Shown here: positions 20,297 to 33,404 of the stretch, piece after piece
How the letters are laid out: each line of letters opens with the position of its first letter
Numbering within the stretch: the first letter of the stretch is position 1
DNA from: Herpomyces periplanetae
Taxonomy: Eukaryota; Ascomycota; Laboulbeniomycetes; Herpomycetales; Herpomycetaceae
Direction of reading: 5' to 3'
Assembly: GCA_009733715.1 (NCBI GenBank)
Contig: WMKJ01000037.1
Span: 1 to 64,000, forward strand
DNA: 64,000 nucleotides
Notes under the pieces: model-generated
Told to the model about the DNA's origin: nothing
The model's input: the letters and a program-made list of their open reading frames with translations, nothing else
The model's database searches: none
Position numbers and translations under genes: made by a program

Positions 20297-23200
20297 CTAG
20301 ATCCATTGTAGAGCATCCAAAGGTTCACAGGGAGAGTATTCTTCTTCACGACGTACGGGATGAGGATCATGAGGTGTAAAAAGGGTGGAGACAGGGGGAA
20401 TGGAAGGGAGGGGGAGGGGGAGGGGGAGGGGGAGGGGAACAGGAACGGGAACGGGAAGGGAGAGGGAGAAGGAAGAAGTTTTGTCGATGGGAAATGGATG
20501 ATAAGAAGGGGAAAAAAGAGTAGGAGAATCCGCGGAACCCAGAATCGGCGAAGAAGCCAAAAGGGTAGCTGACGGATACCGAGACGGAGAGCGGTCGACG
20601 GACCGAAGAGGCGAAGCAGCAATGCCGGAGCCCGAAACAGGGATTGCCGTATCCCCAAACGGGTTATCGGGGATTCCCGGTACCCCGGCACTCGCACTGG
20701 GAGGCGGTCTTATTACGCTGATTTCGGTAAGCCGATCTGCACTTTGACTTTCTCGACTGGGAAGCCGCGGAAGTTCTTTGTTGACGTTTGTTTGAGATCT
20801 TAAGCGTGACCGGGCCGATGCCGATTGAATTGTTTTGGATTTAACAATCATTGTCGATGATGATGATGACACCGGTACCAAAGTCGTTGTCGTTGTCGCT
20901 GTCGCTGTTGTCGTTGTCGTTGTCGCCACTGCTTCCCCTCGTCCTCGTCCTCGTCCTCGTCCCAGTTCCCATTCCCGTTCCCGCTCCCGTCCCCGTGCCG
21001 TCCAATGCATCCGCCTATACAATGGGCTTCGTTGTCGCAATTGGTCAAATTGCATCTGTGAATGATTTCCACTTCTTCGAACCCCAAATCCTCGCCATGA
21101 AGCTATCCCAGTACACTTTGACCCTTCCATCTCACCTTTTATCATACTATCCTGGCGATGTGTATTCCCCACCGCTCCCGTTAACGTAGCCAATAATAAA
21201 TGAAGTGACGATTTACTCGACATCCGAGGAAGCTTGTCCTGTGATATGGGGGATGTAGTATACGCAGATTGATCTGATATCGACCAAGTTTGTTTAAACT
21301 TCCCAACAGATGATGCCGTCACCGGTACACCTAGGGAATTATTAGACACTGCACATGTCATGTTCCCTTGACTTTCACTCAAATCTGGAGTTATCGACGA
21401 AACACAAATACCTTCTCCCAACATCACCACCTCGTCATCTTCACCCGATAGTAACGGGATGCGCTCTGTTAACGATGAAGTTTCCGATGTCCCCGTAGAA
21501 TCACTATTTTCTGACCATAGAGACTCATAATCTCCTCCCGATTTTTGATTATCATCAGGGCAAAATGTCACCATCTTCCGTTCAATAAATCTCGACCATT
21601 CACCATCCCGTTTACCCTTTATCTCTTCTCTTAACCGTGATACCCTTGACATATCTTGACCAGGATCTTCCCTCGAATTAACGTTTAAACTAGATAATGC
21701 TGTAGATTCTTTTCCTCCCCCCTCTAAAACCCCTCCACTAAGCCTTATAGACGTCGTTAGAAGAGAAACTTCATCAATTATCGACGATCTAGATCCTGCA
21801 CTACCATCAGATCCCGCTGTATTGTCCGTCGTTGTGGTTGAAATTTCCCTTGAAACTGTAATCATATTATCTCGTCCATCCCGTTTAACAACTTTTTCAA
21901 GTGTATAATACTCGCAACCTTTAATTAGTTTATCGTTAGTTCGCATCATCCCACGAATCCATCCTCTCGTACTCTTCTCACTTTGAACCTTCTTCAGCGA
22001 CGCTCTTCGTTGGAATAATCCATCCATCTTTAGCTTCTCCAATCGACCCATCATGAGTCTTTCCCCCTTACTTGATTGTCTTGAAGTTCCATTTCTCGTC
22101 AATGTGATACCCGTATTTTCCATACTCCCCGTAACATCGACTCTTGTATTAACCAAATTTCTTTCTCCCATCGTCATCCCATTTCCATACATTCGTTCAA
22201 ACTCGTTTAAACTTTCACACTTGCGTAAAATTGCCCTCCCTACTCTATTCCCAGTTTCTTTATCAGGCCCATTTTGTTGCCAATCTTGATTAATAGTTTC
22301 AATATCCACACTTCTACTCTTCTCTAAACCGTCAAATCCCCCATCATTTCGATCTCTATTCTTCACTGATAAATCTTCATAATCCCATGTCTGCGTCATT
22401 TTCAAATTATACCGCCCATCACCATGAATATGCCCTGTTGTAAGAATTCTCATCAGCTTTTACTTTTTAAAGCGAAGGAGGTTTTTATCTAAATATGTTA
22501 ATTCCCTTCTTAACCATTCATAACCTACCATCAGTATACTTTACCCCATCCACAGGCATACTAGTACATCGTGTAATCCCTTTTCCATTCTCCAATCCTT
22601 CGTTTGCCCATGATTCTCCCCCAAAATCATTCCTATTAGCCTCCCCATCTTCATTAATAGTCGTAAAAGCATCTCCTTCTTCTCTTAACAATCCCAAATC
22701 TTTTTCACTCTTGTGTTTGCGCCCGCCTGCTCCCCCAAAACACTTGAATCGATTTTGTATCACATAGGATACCTTTGCATGACCTTTGCCTCGTTCCATA
22801 CTCTCACCACCCATCCACACATTTTTCGGTGCTACTGTTAGCTTTGAAACACCAACCGATTCTGTTGATCGAAACATGCGGTGTAAACGCGATGATGCAC
22901 TTGGACGCACTCGATCCGATCCCCCAGTTATCGTCGTCGCCGTTGTAGACGCCGTCGCTGTAGCTGATGTATGGTCCAACTTAAGGCCAGCCTTTATATC
23001 TTCCTTAAAGAGTGATAATCTGGATATCTTGCGTTGTAATGTCGTCAATAATTCTCGTGTTAAACCCGGCTCGTTTAGGCGATCCACCATCTCTTCGCCA
23101 ACGCTTATCCACGTTTTATCATCCACTCGGCCGTCAACCTCTCGAGGTAATTTTATACTTGATTTCTTCCTCGTATGAACGGGCCCACGCACCAGTACTG

Positions 23201-23816
23201 ATCCGGCTCTAACCGACAATTCATCCTCATGGATACGATTAATACGAGGTGCTTCTGTGTTCTCTTGTAATCCATTTCCAATGCTCACAGGATCTATTGT
23301 CTGAACGCGAGAGATACCTCCCGTTTTCTTACCGCGTTTCCCTTTGTTCAATTCTCCCTCATTCTTTTCCATGAATTCTCGTGTCTGCTTTACCGTCGCG
23401 CCATTGTCATTCCCATCTTTTGCCGACCATAAGCAAACGTCAGTATTACGAATTCGTGATATTTCTCCCATAGCTCCAAGATTCCCGCGTTCTCGATCCG
23501 ATACCTTGATCAATAACGTTTCGTACGCTCGATGAAATGATTTTGAATCTTCAACAGCGCACCCATTCTGCGGTATTTTCACTGCTCCTACAGTCGTCTC
23601 AGATTCATACTGTGAGCACCCTTTTCCGTCCTGGTTCATACCACCGTAATCCTTCACGTTAAATGCTTTTAGGCCTCTAATATTTATTAAATCCAGGGAT
23701 TTCTGTCTCAGTAACCGTAACCTGGATTTGAATGGTCCGCTTGAATTCCCATTCGGACGTGAGCACCCATATACCATTGATAGATCTCGCCTATCATTCT
23801 GAAACGATATTTTCAT
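20297..23816 (-). CDS. large disordered protein, function unknown
   Basis: Two open frames join through one GT-AG intron (22435-22528): exon 1 23816-22529 ends GAT G before GTAGGT, and exon 2 starts at 22434 with the matching phase, giving 1141 residues. No domain was recognised. The chain is rich in Ser, Gly, Arg and Asp with a Thr tract, an Arg-Gly/Arg-Glu repeat near residue 940 encoded by hexanucleotide repeats, and a C-terminal Pro/Val/Leu run (LPVPVPVPLPLPLPLPLP) encoded by a GGGAGG/GGGAAC-type tract. It could be a cell-polarity, septin-associated or signalling scaffold, but nothing in the sequence proves this. The coding frame is supported by length and by the absence of stops, not by homology. 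Confidence 0.6.
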
Positions 23817-25042
23817 CGTTCCAAGAAATTCCTCAGCCTGAATGATCGTAAAACTAATCGTTCTGACAATTTATTTCACTTCCCCACGCATGCGCATACG
23901 CACACGCTAATTTGCCCGCTTGTTCAGGCTCGAGCCCGCGCTTGCGCCCGTATAAATCACCAGCTAACCCCCTCCCCGTAATCAGATCAGAAACAGTTAA
24001 TTAATCTTGCGTATCCACTCAAATTATTGATCGCGCGGCTAATGTTGATCATCAAACGATGTAATTTCAAGCTCTTATTAGTCCACTCTCCACAATAACT
24101 CGATACTTTCACCCGCTCACCCGTTCACCCGTCCACCCGGCAAATTCACCTTCAATCTACCAGACGATCTAATCCATTATTCGAGTGATAGTTAGTGTGC
24201 ACTTTACACTACACCATCAGGATTTAACATGCGCTTCAACTGCTGTTCTCAAGCAGACGTTAACCTCTCGCGCATATCTGTTAATTCCCTCACTGTAAAA
24301 ATGTTCTTAAAGTTTACTCTAGTCAACTTACATGGGTTAATACCACGTTTTGTGAGTTGTGAAAGATTTCTCTAATGCTCTAGATGTTTCCTTTCTGTCG
24401 TCTCTGGCAACCAAAGTATTTTGACTTGCTCATCATTGGGATCTTGTTTCATCTCAATCCAAATAAACTCGTAGCGTGTATATTCTACCGAAGCCGTTGA
24501 CCCAGAAGAAATCCTTCCATACCGTCCCGTCCCTAATCTGCCAAAATCATGATGCATCCACCCGCATTCCCGCCCGTCCATATTCTTGCATTCTCCCTCA
24601 ATCGAGGCATCTCTTCTCCAGGTTAAACCATGCTTAAACAACCCCCGAGTAAACTAGTGTGCAGCTACCCGAAAGCCTTTAAACTAATGTTGATTCGTTG
24701 ACTTATACCCTCGAGCCGAAATTGTCCCTTATTATCTCCTCCCCAATAACTGTTCAATTCAACTCAGTAATTCAAAAGCCGGACCACCAGTATTCCCATG
24801 CACTTATACACGATATGTAGCCTTGCATATATCGTAGTATTCGTTCATTAATCCGTCCCATTATCGTTTAAGTCAATTCCCGTCTGCCCACTCTTTTCCC
24901 TCAATTCATCCGCCCATACGCATACGCCTATACACAAATTCCATTCTATTTCATATTCACGTTAGTTAAACAATTCAAACCATTCATTAGGTTCACCCTG
25001 TGACTTAACCTGAGGCATCAATTAAATCTTTTTCATCCTCAA
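23817..25042 (-). other. intergenic region with a possible orphan exon
   Basis: A minus-strand frame 24372-24650 reads like protein (VEYTRYEFIWIEMKQDPNDE then VKILWLPETTERKHLEH, stop) but no ATG or phase-compatible splice to the Rab GAP gene was found. The stretch 23900-24150 is CA/CCCG-rich promoter-like sequence for the minus-strand gene to its left. Confidence 0.35.
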
Positions 25043-28000
25043 TTACTCTCTCCCGTTGTCAAGAAAAATCACATCTTCTTCCCTAGTCCTATCAATCTTA
25101 TCACAATCTTGATTCTTCATACTACCTTCAAACCCTTTTCCTGTATCCTCACTTGTTCGATTTATTAACCCACTCATGATGTCTTGCGTTTCGGCACCTT
25201 CAAGCAAATCTCGATCGCCTGCTGATACATCATCTAACTTTTCCTCATCCCCATCTTCCTCACTTTTGTATTCCGATTTTCCCATCAAATTTCGAGATTC
25301 ATAACCATCCCGAACCCCATCGAAAACAATACTGTCGAGCATTCTGCGCAACCTACGATTGGCCGGTATTTCCGCTGTATTGCTTCGGGCATTTTCCCCT
25401 CGTAAATTCACCGTACTCGTTGTCCCTACTTTTCTTAAACTTTTGCCAACTCTTCCACTAGAATTTCCAATACTCGAAAATGTTGTTAACGGTGAAGCAA
25501 AGGCTTCTACAACATTACCGTTAACCTCTTCATCCGCTAAATGGAACGATTTCACAAATATAGTATCGAAAAACCGCTCCAAACACTCATCTGCTAGTAC
25601 TACCATTCGAAACGTTGCCAGGTTAATCGATACTGATCCTGACCTCCCTTTACCTCCACTTTCACCTCCCTTCTTATCATCAGCTCCGCCTCCGTCAGCA
25701 TATTCAAAGCATCTTTGCATGAGCGCTGATACACTCGTTAAGAACATATCATCCTTCCCTTTTGCCCATCCCGTTGTTACACTCGTTCCAGAAGTTATCC
25801 CCGGACCATGACCTGATAGCCCCATGGTAGTACGCCTTTCTACTGCATTATTTACTGGTAAGACTAGAATCTCCGATCCTTGTCGTGCTATAAACAATAA
25901 TGCTTCACATATTGCTAGCAAGCCATCTTGATTAACAGCTCCACTCTTCTCTTCATCAAACAGCTCGAAGAAGTACCCAATATTTGTTATAATATCCTTG
26001 TTATTCTTAAGTCGTGCAAACCCGCTTACCACGTTTTGAAGCGTTAAAGAGCCAACTTTATCGCTATCCCAGTTACGAAATAACCGTCGTAAAAAGTCAT
26101 GATCTGCAGCTTCATACCGTTTTCCCCCGCTGTTATAACTTTCTCCCAAATCCCACAATTTACTTCGTCCTGATTGCGTTCCATATTTACTCTCCATTCC
26201 CGGTTTTACTTTATCCGAAACAGCCCATGAAGCAATTTCTGAACGTTTTAACCATGTAAAACCATCCCATCACACCTCACAATACGTATCAACACCATCC
26301 ATCCGTCAACCGTTAGCCAATTGACTACAGCATAAATATATTCCTACTCCACCTAATGTTAACTTACCCGTCATAAAATCTCGAAAGCACTCATAATCCA
26401 TCTGTGTTTGACTCGGTCCTAATCCAACTCTTCCAACCTCAGGTTCCTTGGGCGTAAACCTCGACATTATCTGTTGATTAGATGTAGGGCTGCTCTTTGA
26501 CGATGATAGTGATGATTGGTTATTTGCCTCTCGTACACCCATGGCCTGTAGTTTTTGGGATCGTAAGTATACCTTTTCATAGAATTTATCGTATAAGAAG
26601 CTCAGATCTTTTGAACTTAAACATTTGCTATCTGATCCTAAATTTCGAATTGACGTTCGCTTGATGAAATTCTCGATGTTATCCAGTACACTGCCCTTTA
26701 GCTTGTTTCGTTCTTCCGTAACTGTTGCTTCGGTAATCCCAGAAAACTCTCGAAATGCTACGACCATTAAATCCTGAAATTTGGTAACCGTACGAAGCTT
26801 TGGATTTTCAGATTTAGGATTTACCAATTCATCCAACTGGCAAAAGTATATTTTTAATACCGATATAAATGTCCCATCATCAGTAGCTTCCAATAACTTT
26901 TCACCATTAATCCGTAATATTGCCAATCCAATTTGAAATAGGACCTTGGACCCTTCGAAGAAAAATACATCTAGAACACGAAATGCAAAGACGAGGGGCA
27001 TTGAGTTGACAAACAATGATAGAAACCAAGGCAGCGATACAACGGATAACTGTATGTCCGTTTTAACAATATGCTCCCACAGTATAGGCATTGTTTTTGC
27101 AACTAAAGATTCAAAAACTTTTTGGTCCAATAAGGTTCCGTACATTGTCGTCGAATAATATCCTGGTAACATTCGATCGCACAATACCGATAAAAGGAAG
27201 AAGGCCTGCACTTCTGAAGCGTAACTATATTTCATCCATCATTATTATCATCACAAAATTCTGTTAGTATCAATTGTTTACTTGAAAATAAATTCATCTG
27301 TAAAGTTATTATGAGCGATTAGCTTTAAAACTTTAACTACGTACATGAGTAATGCTGCCACGACAATATTCATGGCCTGGCAATATCCAACTTTTGGATT
27401 CTGCCAGCTATAGGCAGTTAATATGCGTCGAAGACGACCGATGCCTTCGGAATCTTGAAATCCTGGATATTCGGGCAAACTGCGATTCAAATCCTTCTCA
27501 ATCTCATCAATGGCTAAAGACTGTTGCCCGGAGTAGCGTTTCAAGGTATCGGAGTATAGATCAGGGTTCTGAAGTCGTAAGTACATAGAACCACACGTTA
27601 ACTCCCATATTTCACCTCTTAAACGATTCGGTAATCCAATACGAATTAACTTGTGAAAGGTTGATTGACGAACTAGCGTAACGTTACGCCCGTTTTCTCG
27701 TAAATATTCCCTCCACAATCTCATTTTAGCCTTGTCGCGAAGTTTACGAGGATCTCCTGGATAGTGAAAAATAGTACCTAAACCTGTGTCTGGAGGTGGA
27801 CCAAGTTGAGCGGTCAGGTCAACTTTACCAGAGCCGGACGCGAAGGCAGAGGCGGAACCTGAGCTAGAACCACCAAAAGTGGTGGCCTTATCTGTATCCG
27901 AAGGTTCGAGTATAAGGTATTCAGAGTAACATTTACTGACTAGTTTATTGAGTGATTTAATACCCTTGAACGCTTCACGAAGTCTACGCTTTAATATATC

Positions 28001-28600
28001 ACAAAAGCGTTCACACTGTTGAATACTTCCATTTAAGCGAATTATCAAGTGAGGAGGATTTGGCGCAATTAGTTCAGAAGATGGTTTTGCATTAGACGTA
28101 TGAAACCCATTTGATGTAGTAATATCAAGTGAAAAGTGGTGATAACTGCGACTTTGAATACGTTTAATCTGTTTAACGGCACAAAGTGGAAGTGTGAATC
28201 CATACCCCGCTGGCCCTGTACCGTACGTTTGACCGGCAAAAACGCTGGAAGCATTAGTGCTGGTAGAGGAGAAAAAGGTCGACTCTTGAGTTGAAAAGCA
28301 GAGAAATTGTTCACTCAAGTATAGCCTACCCACGTAAGTAGTGGTAGTAGGCTTAGTAGGATCACCACTAGAATTAGCAATTTGAAGAGGTTTCACATGC
28401 AACGCTCCAGTCGAGCGGGGAGGGACTGTTATGGATAACTGAGCTGATAATTCTTGTATAGGATTTTGTGTAGAAGGTAGCTGAAATTGACATTGGAATA
28501 GGTAGGACTTTGAAGGAACTTCCCTAGGCCAACCATTTAACGAGCCCGTCTCGTAAATTTGTTGAGCTTTCTGAACCAAGTTGGTCAAGTTTGCCAACAT
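25043..28600 (-). CDS. GRAM-TBC-EF-hand Rab GTPase-activating protein (Gyp2/Mdr1, TBC1D8/9 type)
   Basis: Stimulates GTP hydrolysis by Rab/Ypt GTPases in membrane traffic. Three exons, 28600-27345, 27224-26368 and 26238-25043, give 1102 residues with consistent phases (AT|T, then G|AA). Order: an N-terminal GRAM-like region at about 90-220 (GRLYLSEQFLCFSTQ), the TBC domain from GLPNRLRGEIWELTCG at about 322 to 540, and EF-hand-like sequence in exon 3 (FLRRLFRNWDSDKVGSLTLQ and FFELFDEEKSGAVNQDG). Both catalytic fingers are present: Arg about 373 in IEKDLNRSLPE and Gln about 408 in VGYCQ. The block TFRMVVLADECLERFF is also typical of the type. The last 120 residues are acidic and unaligned to anything I know. 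Confidence 0.93.
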
Positions 28601-31444
28601 ATTGTGAATTTAACAATCCTTTTGTTAACCGTTAATTTACAATTTTATTAAATTCTACGCGATTTCATTGATACACTGTCATTTTACACGGACAATCTTT
28701 AAACGTGTAAATCGTGTGTACGCGAGTGTCTAAGATGACGGAAACTAATAATTGCGCGCGCACGCGCGCTATCAGAAGAATGAAGCTTGATTCAAGTTAA
28801 ACCTTTATCAATCGCCCGCAATAATGGGGGTTCCGCCTTAGAAACGGTACAAATTAAACATTCAACTCTCGAGAATGTAAAACGTAATAGAAGCATTAAC
28901 TTGAGTTAAGATGTATAGAGTACAAGTAATGATCAGATGTATTTTCCTTATGTTCAGGGTTTTATAATAACATAGATGAAGGAATAATTTACCCAAGAAT
29001 TAATTTGTTAAAAACGGGTAAATTTTAATCTTTAAACCATTCAATCCAAGTAATTTTCACAGAAAAATTTCCCTTTCATCCAAAATATTTCGCGATTAAA
29101 TCAACTTTGTGTCACGTGACTAATGTCTAGGAAAATTTGGTGCGAGTTTATAGGATGGGAAGATTGTGCACTATTGATGGGGGAGTGGGGGTTGGAGGAT
29201 AAGGTTGGAGAAATTATGAAAAGACGGTGTTATTAGTTTGGTAAATCTTAGGAGATTCGGGATTAAGATATGCGTGGAAAATGGATAAACGTACGAGTAT
29301 AAGTGGTGAGAATTTCGTCACTAATTGTCATGTTTTATACTCGCGGTTTACATTACATTAGGTTTTATTTACGGTAGACTAAAAAGTAGATTAAGAATAC
29401 CCTATCCAACTAACCTTAATTGGAGAAACCGTGAATTATAACTGCTAATTTGGATCAAAGTTTTCACATTTTGACAAACTCTTGGAAGAAAATCACTTTT
29501 GAAATCTCCGATTTGATCACGTGAATAAGAGGACGCCGATGTGAGTGGAGGGGAAAAGGGATGAGAGAGGAGAGTGGAGATAATGCGGAGGTAAAGCAAT
29601 GTTAAGGGAACTAAATGTGAGGATAAAAATGATTATCTAGTTGGAATCGAGCGTGAGAGAAGGGGGTAGGGTAAAAATTATACTAGAGGGTGAAATATTG
29701 TGGCGGAGTAACATAGTGAGGAGTGCAGATGTTTCTGCTTGAAAGAAGGGGAATAAACGTATTATAATAGCAAGTGTAAGTGATAGATGTTACAGCGAAA
29801 CTTGACAATGTATACCAGCTGAGGTTCAATTGGCATTAATAGCCGATAAACCAATATGTTTTACTGATAGAGTAATGTAAGTTTACGATTTTTATGATGC
29901 ATGATTAAAAGAATTTTCCAGCGGAGATGCCAAAATCGGCTAATTTCGATGATATAAAGTAATAATTATCAAAATGGAACATTATACATAACTATTCGTT
30001 CTTAACATTAGCTTTAATATTAAAAGTTCATTGGGTTTAACGATGAAGTACCTTGAAAGTTAGGAAAATGATCATGCAACAAAGTGGACCAAAGATATAT
30101 TACACGGTGGGCTTCATAGTATTAAAAAGCGGAAAGGAATAATGTTAAAAGCCAACCACATGTATATGTAAATATGGAAAATGTATCAAACGGTTTAAGC
30201 GTAGCTTGAAGTATTACGGACCTGGTGAAATTCTTCGAATTGTGAGCAAGATAGGGTAATGGGAGATAGTATTTTTTGGGACATGAAAAGTTTTAAATTG
30301 GTTAACATGCAGCTAGGATAGGTCTAGTGAACAAAAGGTGAATTTTTCAATGTTAATATGTGGAGTAACGGAGAATAGAATCGATACAGTACAAAGTAGT
30401 TTACACAAGTCCCACGCAAGTATCCAACCGATGCGTAAAAAGTGTGATGGGTGACTACGGCGAATTTTAAAGGGAAGGGGAAAAGAAAGGGAGAAACAAG
30501 TAAGAAAAGCCAGAAAATAAGGGCTAAATGTACAAAGCTGAAGAATGTATTAACCATAAAAATAATCTACAATCATGAACATCCAATCCTTTTTCTATCG
30601 AGTTAGAGTGGCAATCCAAATTCTATGCAACAAGCCTACCTTCCGATTTCGAAAAACCCTTTGGTCCGAAAAAGGCAAACACACCTACTGCTCCTTCGAC
30701 AGATGAAAGGAGGAAGGTATGGCGCCAGGGGAAACGGATCCCAATCAACGGGTTTCAATTAAAGAAGGCACGAGTTGTAGTGGACCTGACAGACAATTTC
30801 CAAATTAAGATGATCCAAGTGAAGAGGGAAAGTGCAAGATGGAGACGTTGGGATGTATAGCCAAAATGAGAGTGTATTTCCTATTTCGGAAGGAAAAACC
30901 GTTGGATCGTCTGATATTTGTGGGATGATCGTCTGAACAGTTTACTAAATGGAGTTAATTTGGTTGATGATATTAGGGGTAAATATGTAAATGGAGATGG
31001 AAATGGCCAGGAACTTGTTAGCAAATGAACAAAAGTATCGTGAAATACTCATCTCAAACTCACAATCACACATTGATCCACAAGTTAAACAGATTGAACT
31101 GATACTCTTGTACCCATGCTATTAAGTTTGAACCCTTTTTCTCACATCTTCCGAAACTTATCTCTCCGGATAATCTAACTACTCCCAAAAAGGAGCTTTT
31201 CACTAGATCGATTTAGGCCAAATATCAAATGGGATATACAAATATTCTATGTATAAAAGTAGCTCATCAGTCTCTCGAATTTCTAAAATATTCATCATTA
31301 TTCAATCATTCATTTCATCTCAGTTCACTCAAATTCAATTATCTCTGGTAGATAAAATTCATTTAATATTTTTAAACTTTAAACATTTTAGAATATCCCA
31401 CTAAATTTCCAAGCATTTTTCATCTTCACATTTACTTTACCAAA
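28601..31444 (+). other. 2.8-kb gene-free region upstream of the secreted protein gene
   Basis: Longest gene-free stretch inside the gene array. No coding frame of substance on either strand. Two TCACGTGA palindromes lie at 29112-29119 and 29517-29524. The left end is the Rab GAP promoter with a GCGCGCGC-ACGCGCGC stretch near 28756. The right end carries a TATA box. Confidence 0.5.
31252..31259 (+). promoter_or_regulatory. TATA box of the secreted protein gene
   Basis: TATAAAAG about 190 bp before the start codon, followed by a T/C/A-rich leader. Strong TATA elements often mark highly regulated fungal genes. Confidence 0.6.
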
Positions 31445-32145
31445 ATGAAGTTCTCTTTGTCAATTGCTTCCGGAATTTCCGTTTTCTTATGCCTCTCTCA
31501 ATCAAGCTTCGCATTGTTGACACCTGCTGCCATGCGTTATGGTGGTGTAACTTTGGCCAGAATGACTTTTGATCTTAAGGATCTCGTCAATCGCACTACA
31601 CTACTACAAGTCAACACTGCTAATGCAGCAATGGTCGATGCCAACATAGACCAGATCTTCGGTGATGCCGATAAATTGTTCGATGGAGTGTTGGCCAGCA
31701 ATGCTCTACTGCCAGGAACTCCAATCATAGCATCTGCTAAAGACCAACAAAGCGTCTACGAGACCAATTCCCAGTTTGTTCAAAGTAACTTTGAACTGAT
31801 GTCCGCTTTTGAAAAATCCGCCGCCTCTTTGACCCAAAAGAACGCCCTTAACGCTATCCGTGTTCCCGCATCCATTCGCCAGGTTGAAGGAGTTGTTGAT
31901 GTATGTTGAAAAGCTAATCATCAACCTGATTTTCACTTTAATTCATCATTTCATTCTTACTTCATGCGCTAACTTTGTATCCACAGTCTTATCTTTTCAA
32001 TGTTATGGCAGTCTTCCCGAGTAACTCAACTTATCGGGCTGAAGTTATCAACCAAAAGTCCCAAGTTGATGCTCATTACCGCCGTGCAAAGCTTGCTTAT
32101 CGATTGGCATCAGCCAACATTCGCCCAAGCGTTAAAATTGCCTAA
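31445..32145 (+). CDS. small secreted alpha-helical protein, possibly HsbA-like
   Basis: Exons 31445-31900 and 31987-32145 (GTATGT donor, CCACAG acceptor, phase 0) give 204 residues. The N-terminus is a clear signal peptide: MKFSLS, a hydrophobic core ISVFLCLSQSSFA, then LLTPA. The rest is predicted helical and Ala/Asn/Gln-rich without cysteines except in the signal, resembling in size and pattern the hydrophobic surface-binding protein A / cell-wall galactomannoprotein family (PF12296). One N-glycosylation motif NRT and one NST are visible. The family call is tentative; secretion is well supported. Codon choice is less AT-rich than that of neighbours, consistent with high expression. Confidence 0.75.
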
Positions 32146-32663
32146 GTTTCACAATTAATGACCTCACTCATACCATGAAATAGCTCTGCCGATAACTCCA
32201 ACTCTTATTTTGAAACGTTAACTTCTTTCCTACCCATTCATCCGTTGATACACCTCGACCAATTACCAAGGAGTGAAAATTTAAACGTTCTCTATTTAGT
32301 TGAACTATTTTCTTCTTCAATTTCCTGATGTTGACTCGTCTAAGATTTTCCAGCGCATTAGTACAGATTCCCTTCAACATTGCTGGTCAATTTATATCTT
32401 CGTCATTTTTAATTCTTTTGAAACACTGCTTATTTTGATCCTTATTTCTGTCTAGAATTCCTTGACAATACTATTAATCTTGCGTCGAGGTGTATCAGTC
32501 AACCCAAAAGAATATCCCGCTAAAACTCACATTCGTTAGGTTAGACATTTTGGCTAATTCTTTTATAATCAAAGGCGTGCTACGCGCCAATTTTATCATG
32601 GAAACTTCTTATTTTGATCATTACTAGTAGATTGTGTGAATTTTTATTTTGATTGTTTGTGCC
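32146..32663. other. convergent 3' region
   Basis: No gene seen between the secreted protein gene and SEN15, which converge here. AT-rich; the minus-strand 70-codon frame is not credible. Confidence 0.5.
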
Positions 32664-33404
32664 TTAATTTTGTCGTGGTTTCACGATACCTTCGTGCACA
32701 AAATAGTACACTATAGTGCCATCATCATCTAGTATAGACATTAATGCTCGTTTTTTGGTCCTCCATTTATCAGAAAGCTCAAACGACTTATTAATGATGG
32801 GGTTGATATTATCAAATGAAAATGAGGAATTATTAGGCGTCGAGGAGAGTTCGGCGTAAATGTGAATACCATTAACACTGTCATGGGGAGTAGTGGGTGG
32901 TTTAAGGGATATAGAGTTGAAGACGTTGGATAGTTCTGCAAGAGACCAGCTTTTTCGTAGATGAGTTGGCAGTACCCATTCTCTCACTGGGGGTAAATCT
33001 TCCGTTATGATATCTGCCGATGGATTATCATCTATTGAGTTTTTGGATTTAATGTGATTTTTAGAACTTTTATCACGAGCGAACTTTAATAGTTCAACTT
33101 GCTCGTCAGGATGTATGTAAATTCTTTTAGGGGGCAAACCCGAAATAAGGGGTACGGTTAAATTGTTGAATGGGGGAATTGTTGATTTAACATGAACAAA
33201 AATGTCACTCCAGTCATGTTGATAACGTAGATTATACGCAACTTGGAGCGCTAGAATGTAATCATTAACAGTAAACGATAACGTTTTTGGAATGTAAGCC
33301 GAACTAAGAAATTCTATCTGCTGGCAAACCCCTGAGTTGGGACGACTAAATTTGTCATGTTTCGATATAAGTAATTTTTTCGGGTTAAGAATTGGAGGAA
33401 TCAT
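32664..33404 (-). CDS. SEN15: tRNA-splicing endonuclease subunit Sen15
   Basis: Non-catalytic structural subunit of the heterotetrameric SEN complex that cuts introns from pre-tRNAs. Single exon, 246 residues. Recognised by the ordered family blocks: DWSDIFVHV, then PLISGLPPKRIYIHPDEQVE, then REWVLPTHLRKSWSLAELSN, and the C-terminal strands RALMSILDDDGTIVYYFVHE ending GIVKPRQN, which is highly conserved in fungal Sen15. A loop of about 35 residues between the DEQ block and EWVLP is a usual fungal insertion. The upstream region has two CACGTG cores and a GGGTTAGGGCTAGGG box about 170 bp before the ATG. Confidence 0.93.
   Translation of the reverse strand: MIPPILNPKKLLISKHDKFSRPNSGVCQQIEFLSSAYIPKTLSFTVNDYILALQVAYNLRYQHDWSDIFVHVKSTIPPFNNLTVPLISGLPPKRIYIHPDEQVELLKFARDKSSKNHIKSKNSIDDNPSADIITEDLPPVREWVLPTHLRKSWSLAELSNVFNSISLKPPTTPHDSVNGIHIYAELSSTPNNSSFSFDNINPIINKSFELSDKWRTKKRALMSILDDDGTIVYYFVHEGIVKPRQN

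Noticed and set aside
20035-20697. Minus-strand 220-codon frame rich in Pro/Ser/Phe
   Set aside because: Overlaps the 1141-residue gene in another frame; its composition is a by-product of the hexanucleotide repeats.
22495-23212. Plus-strand open frames opposite the large unknown minus-strand gene
   Set aside because: They are shadows of the long minus-strand frame.
30324-30557. Minus-strand hydrophobic 77-codon frame in the silent region
   Set aside because: AT-driven Phe/Leu content, isolated, no splice partners or homologue recognised.
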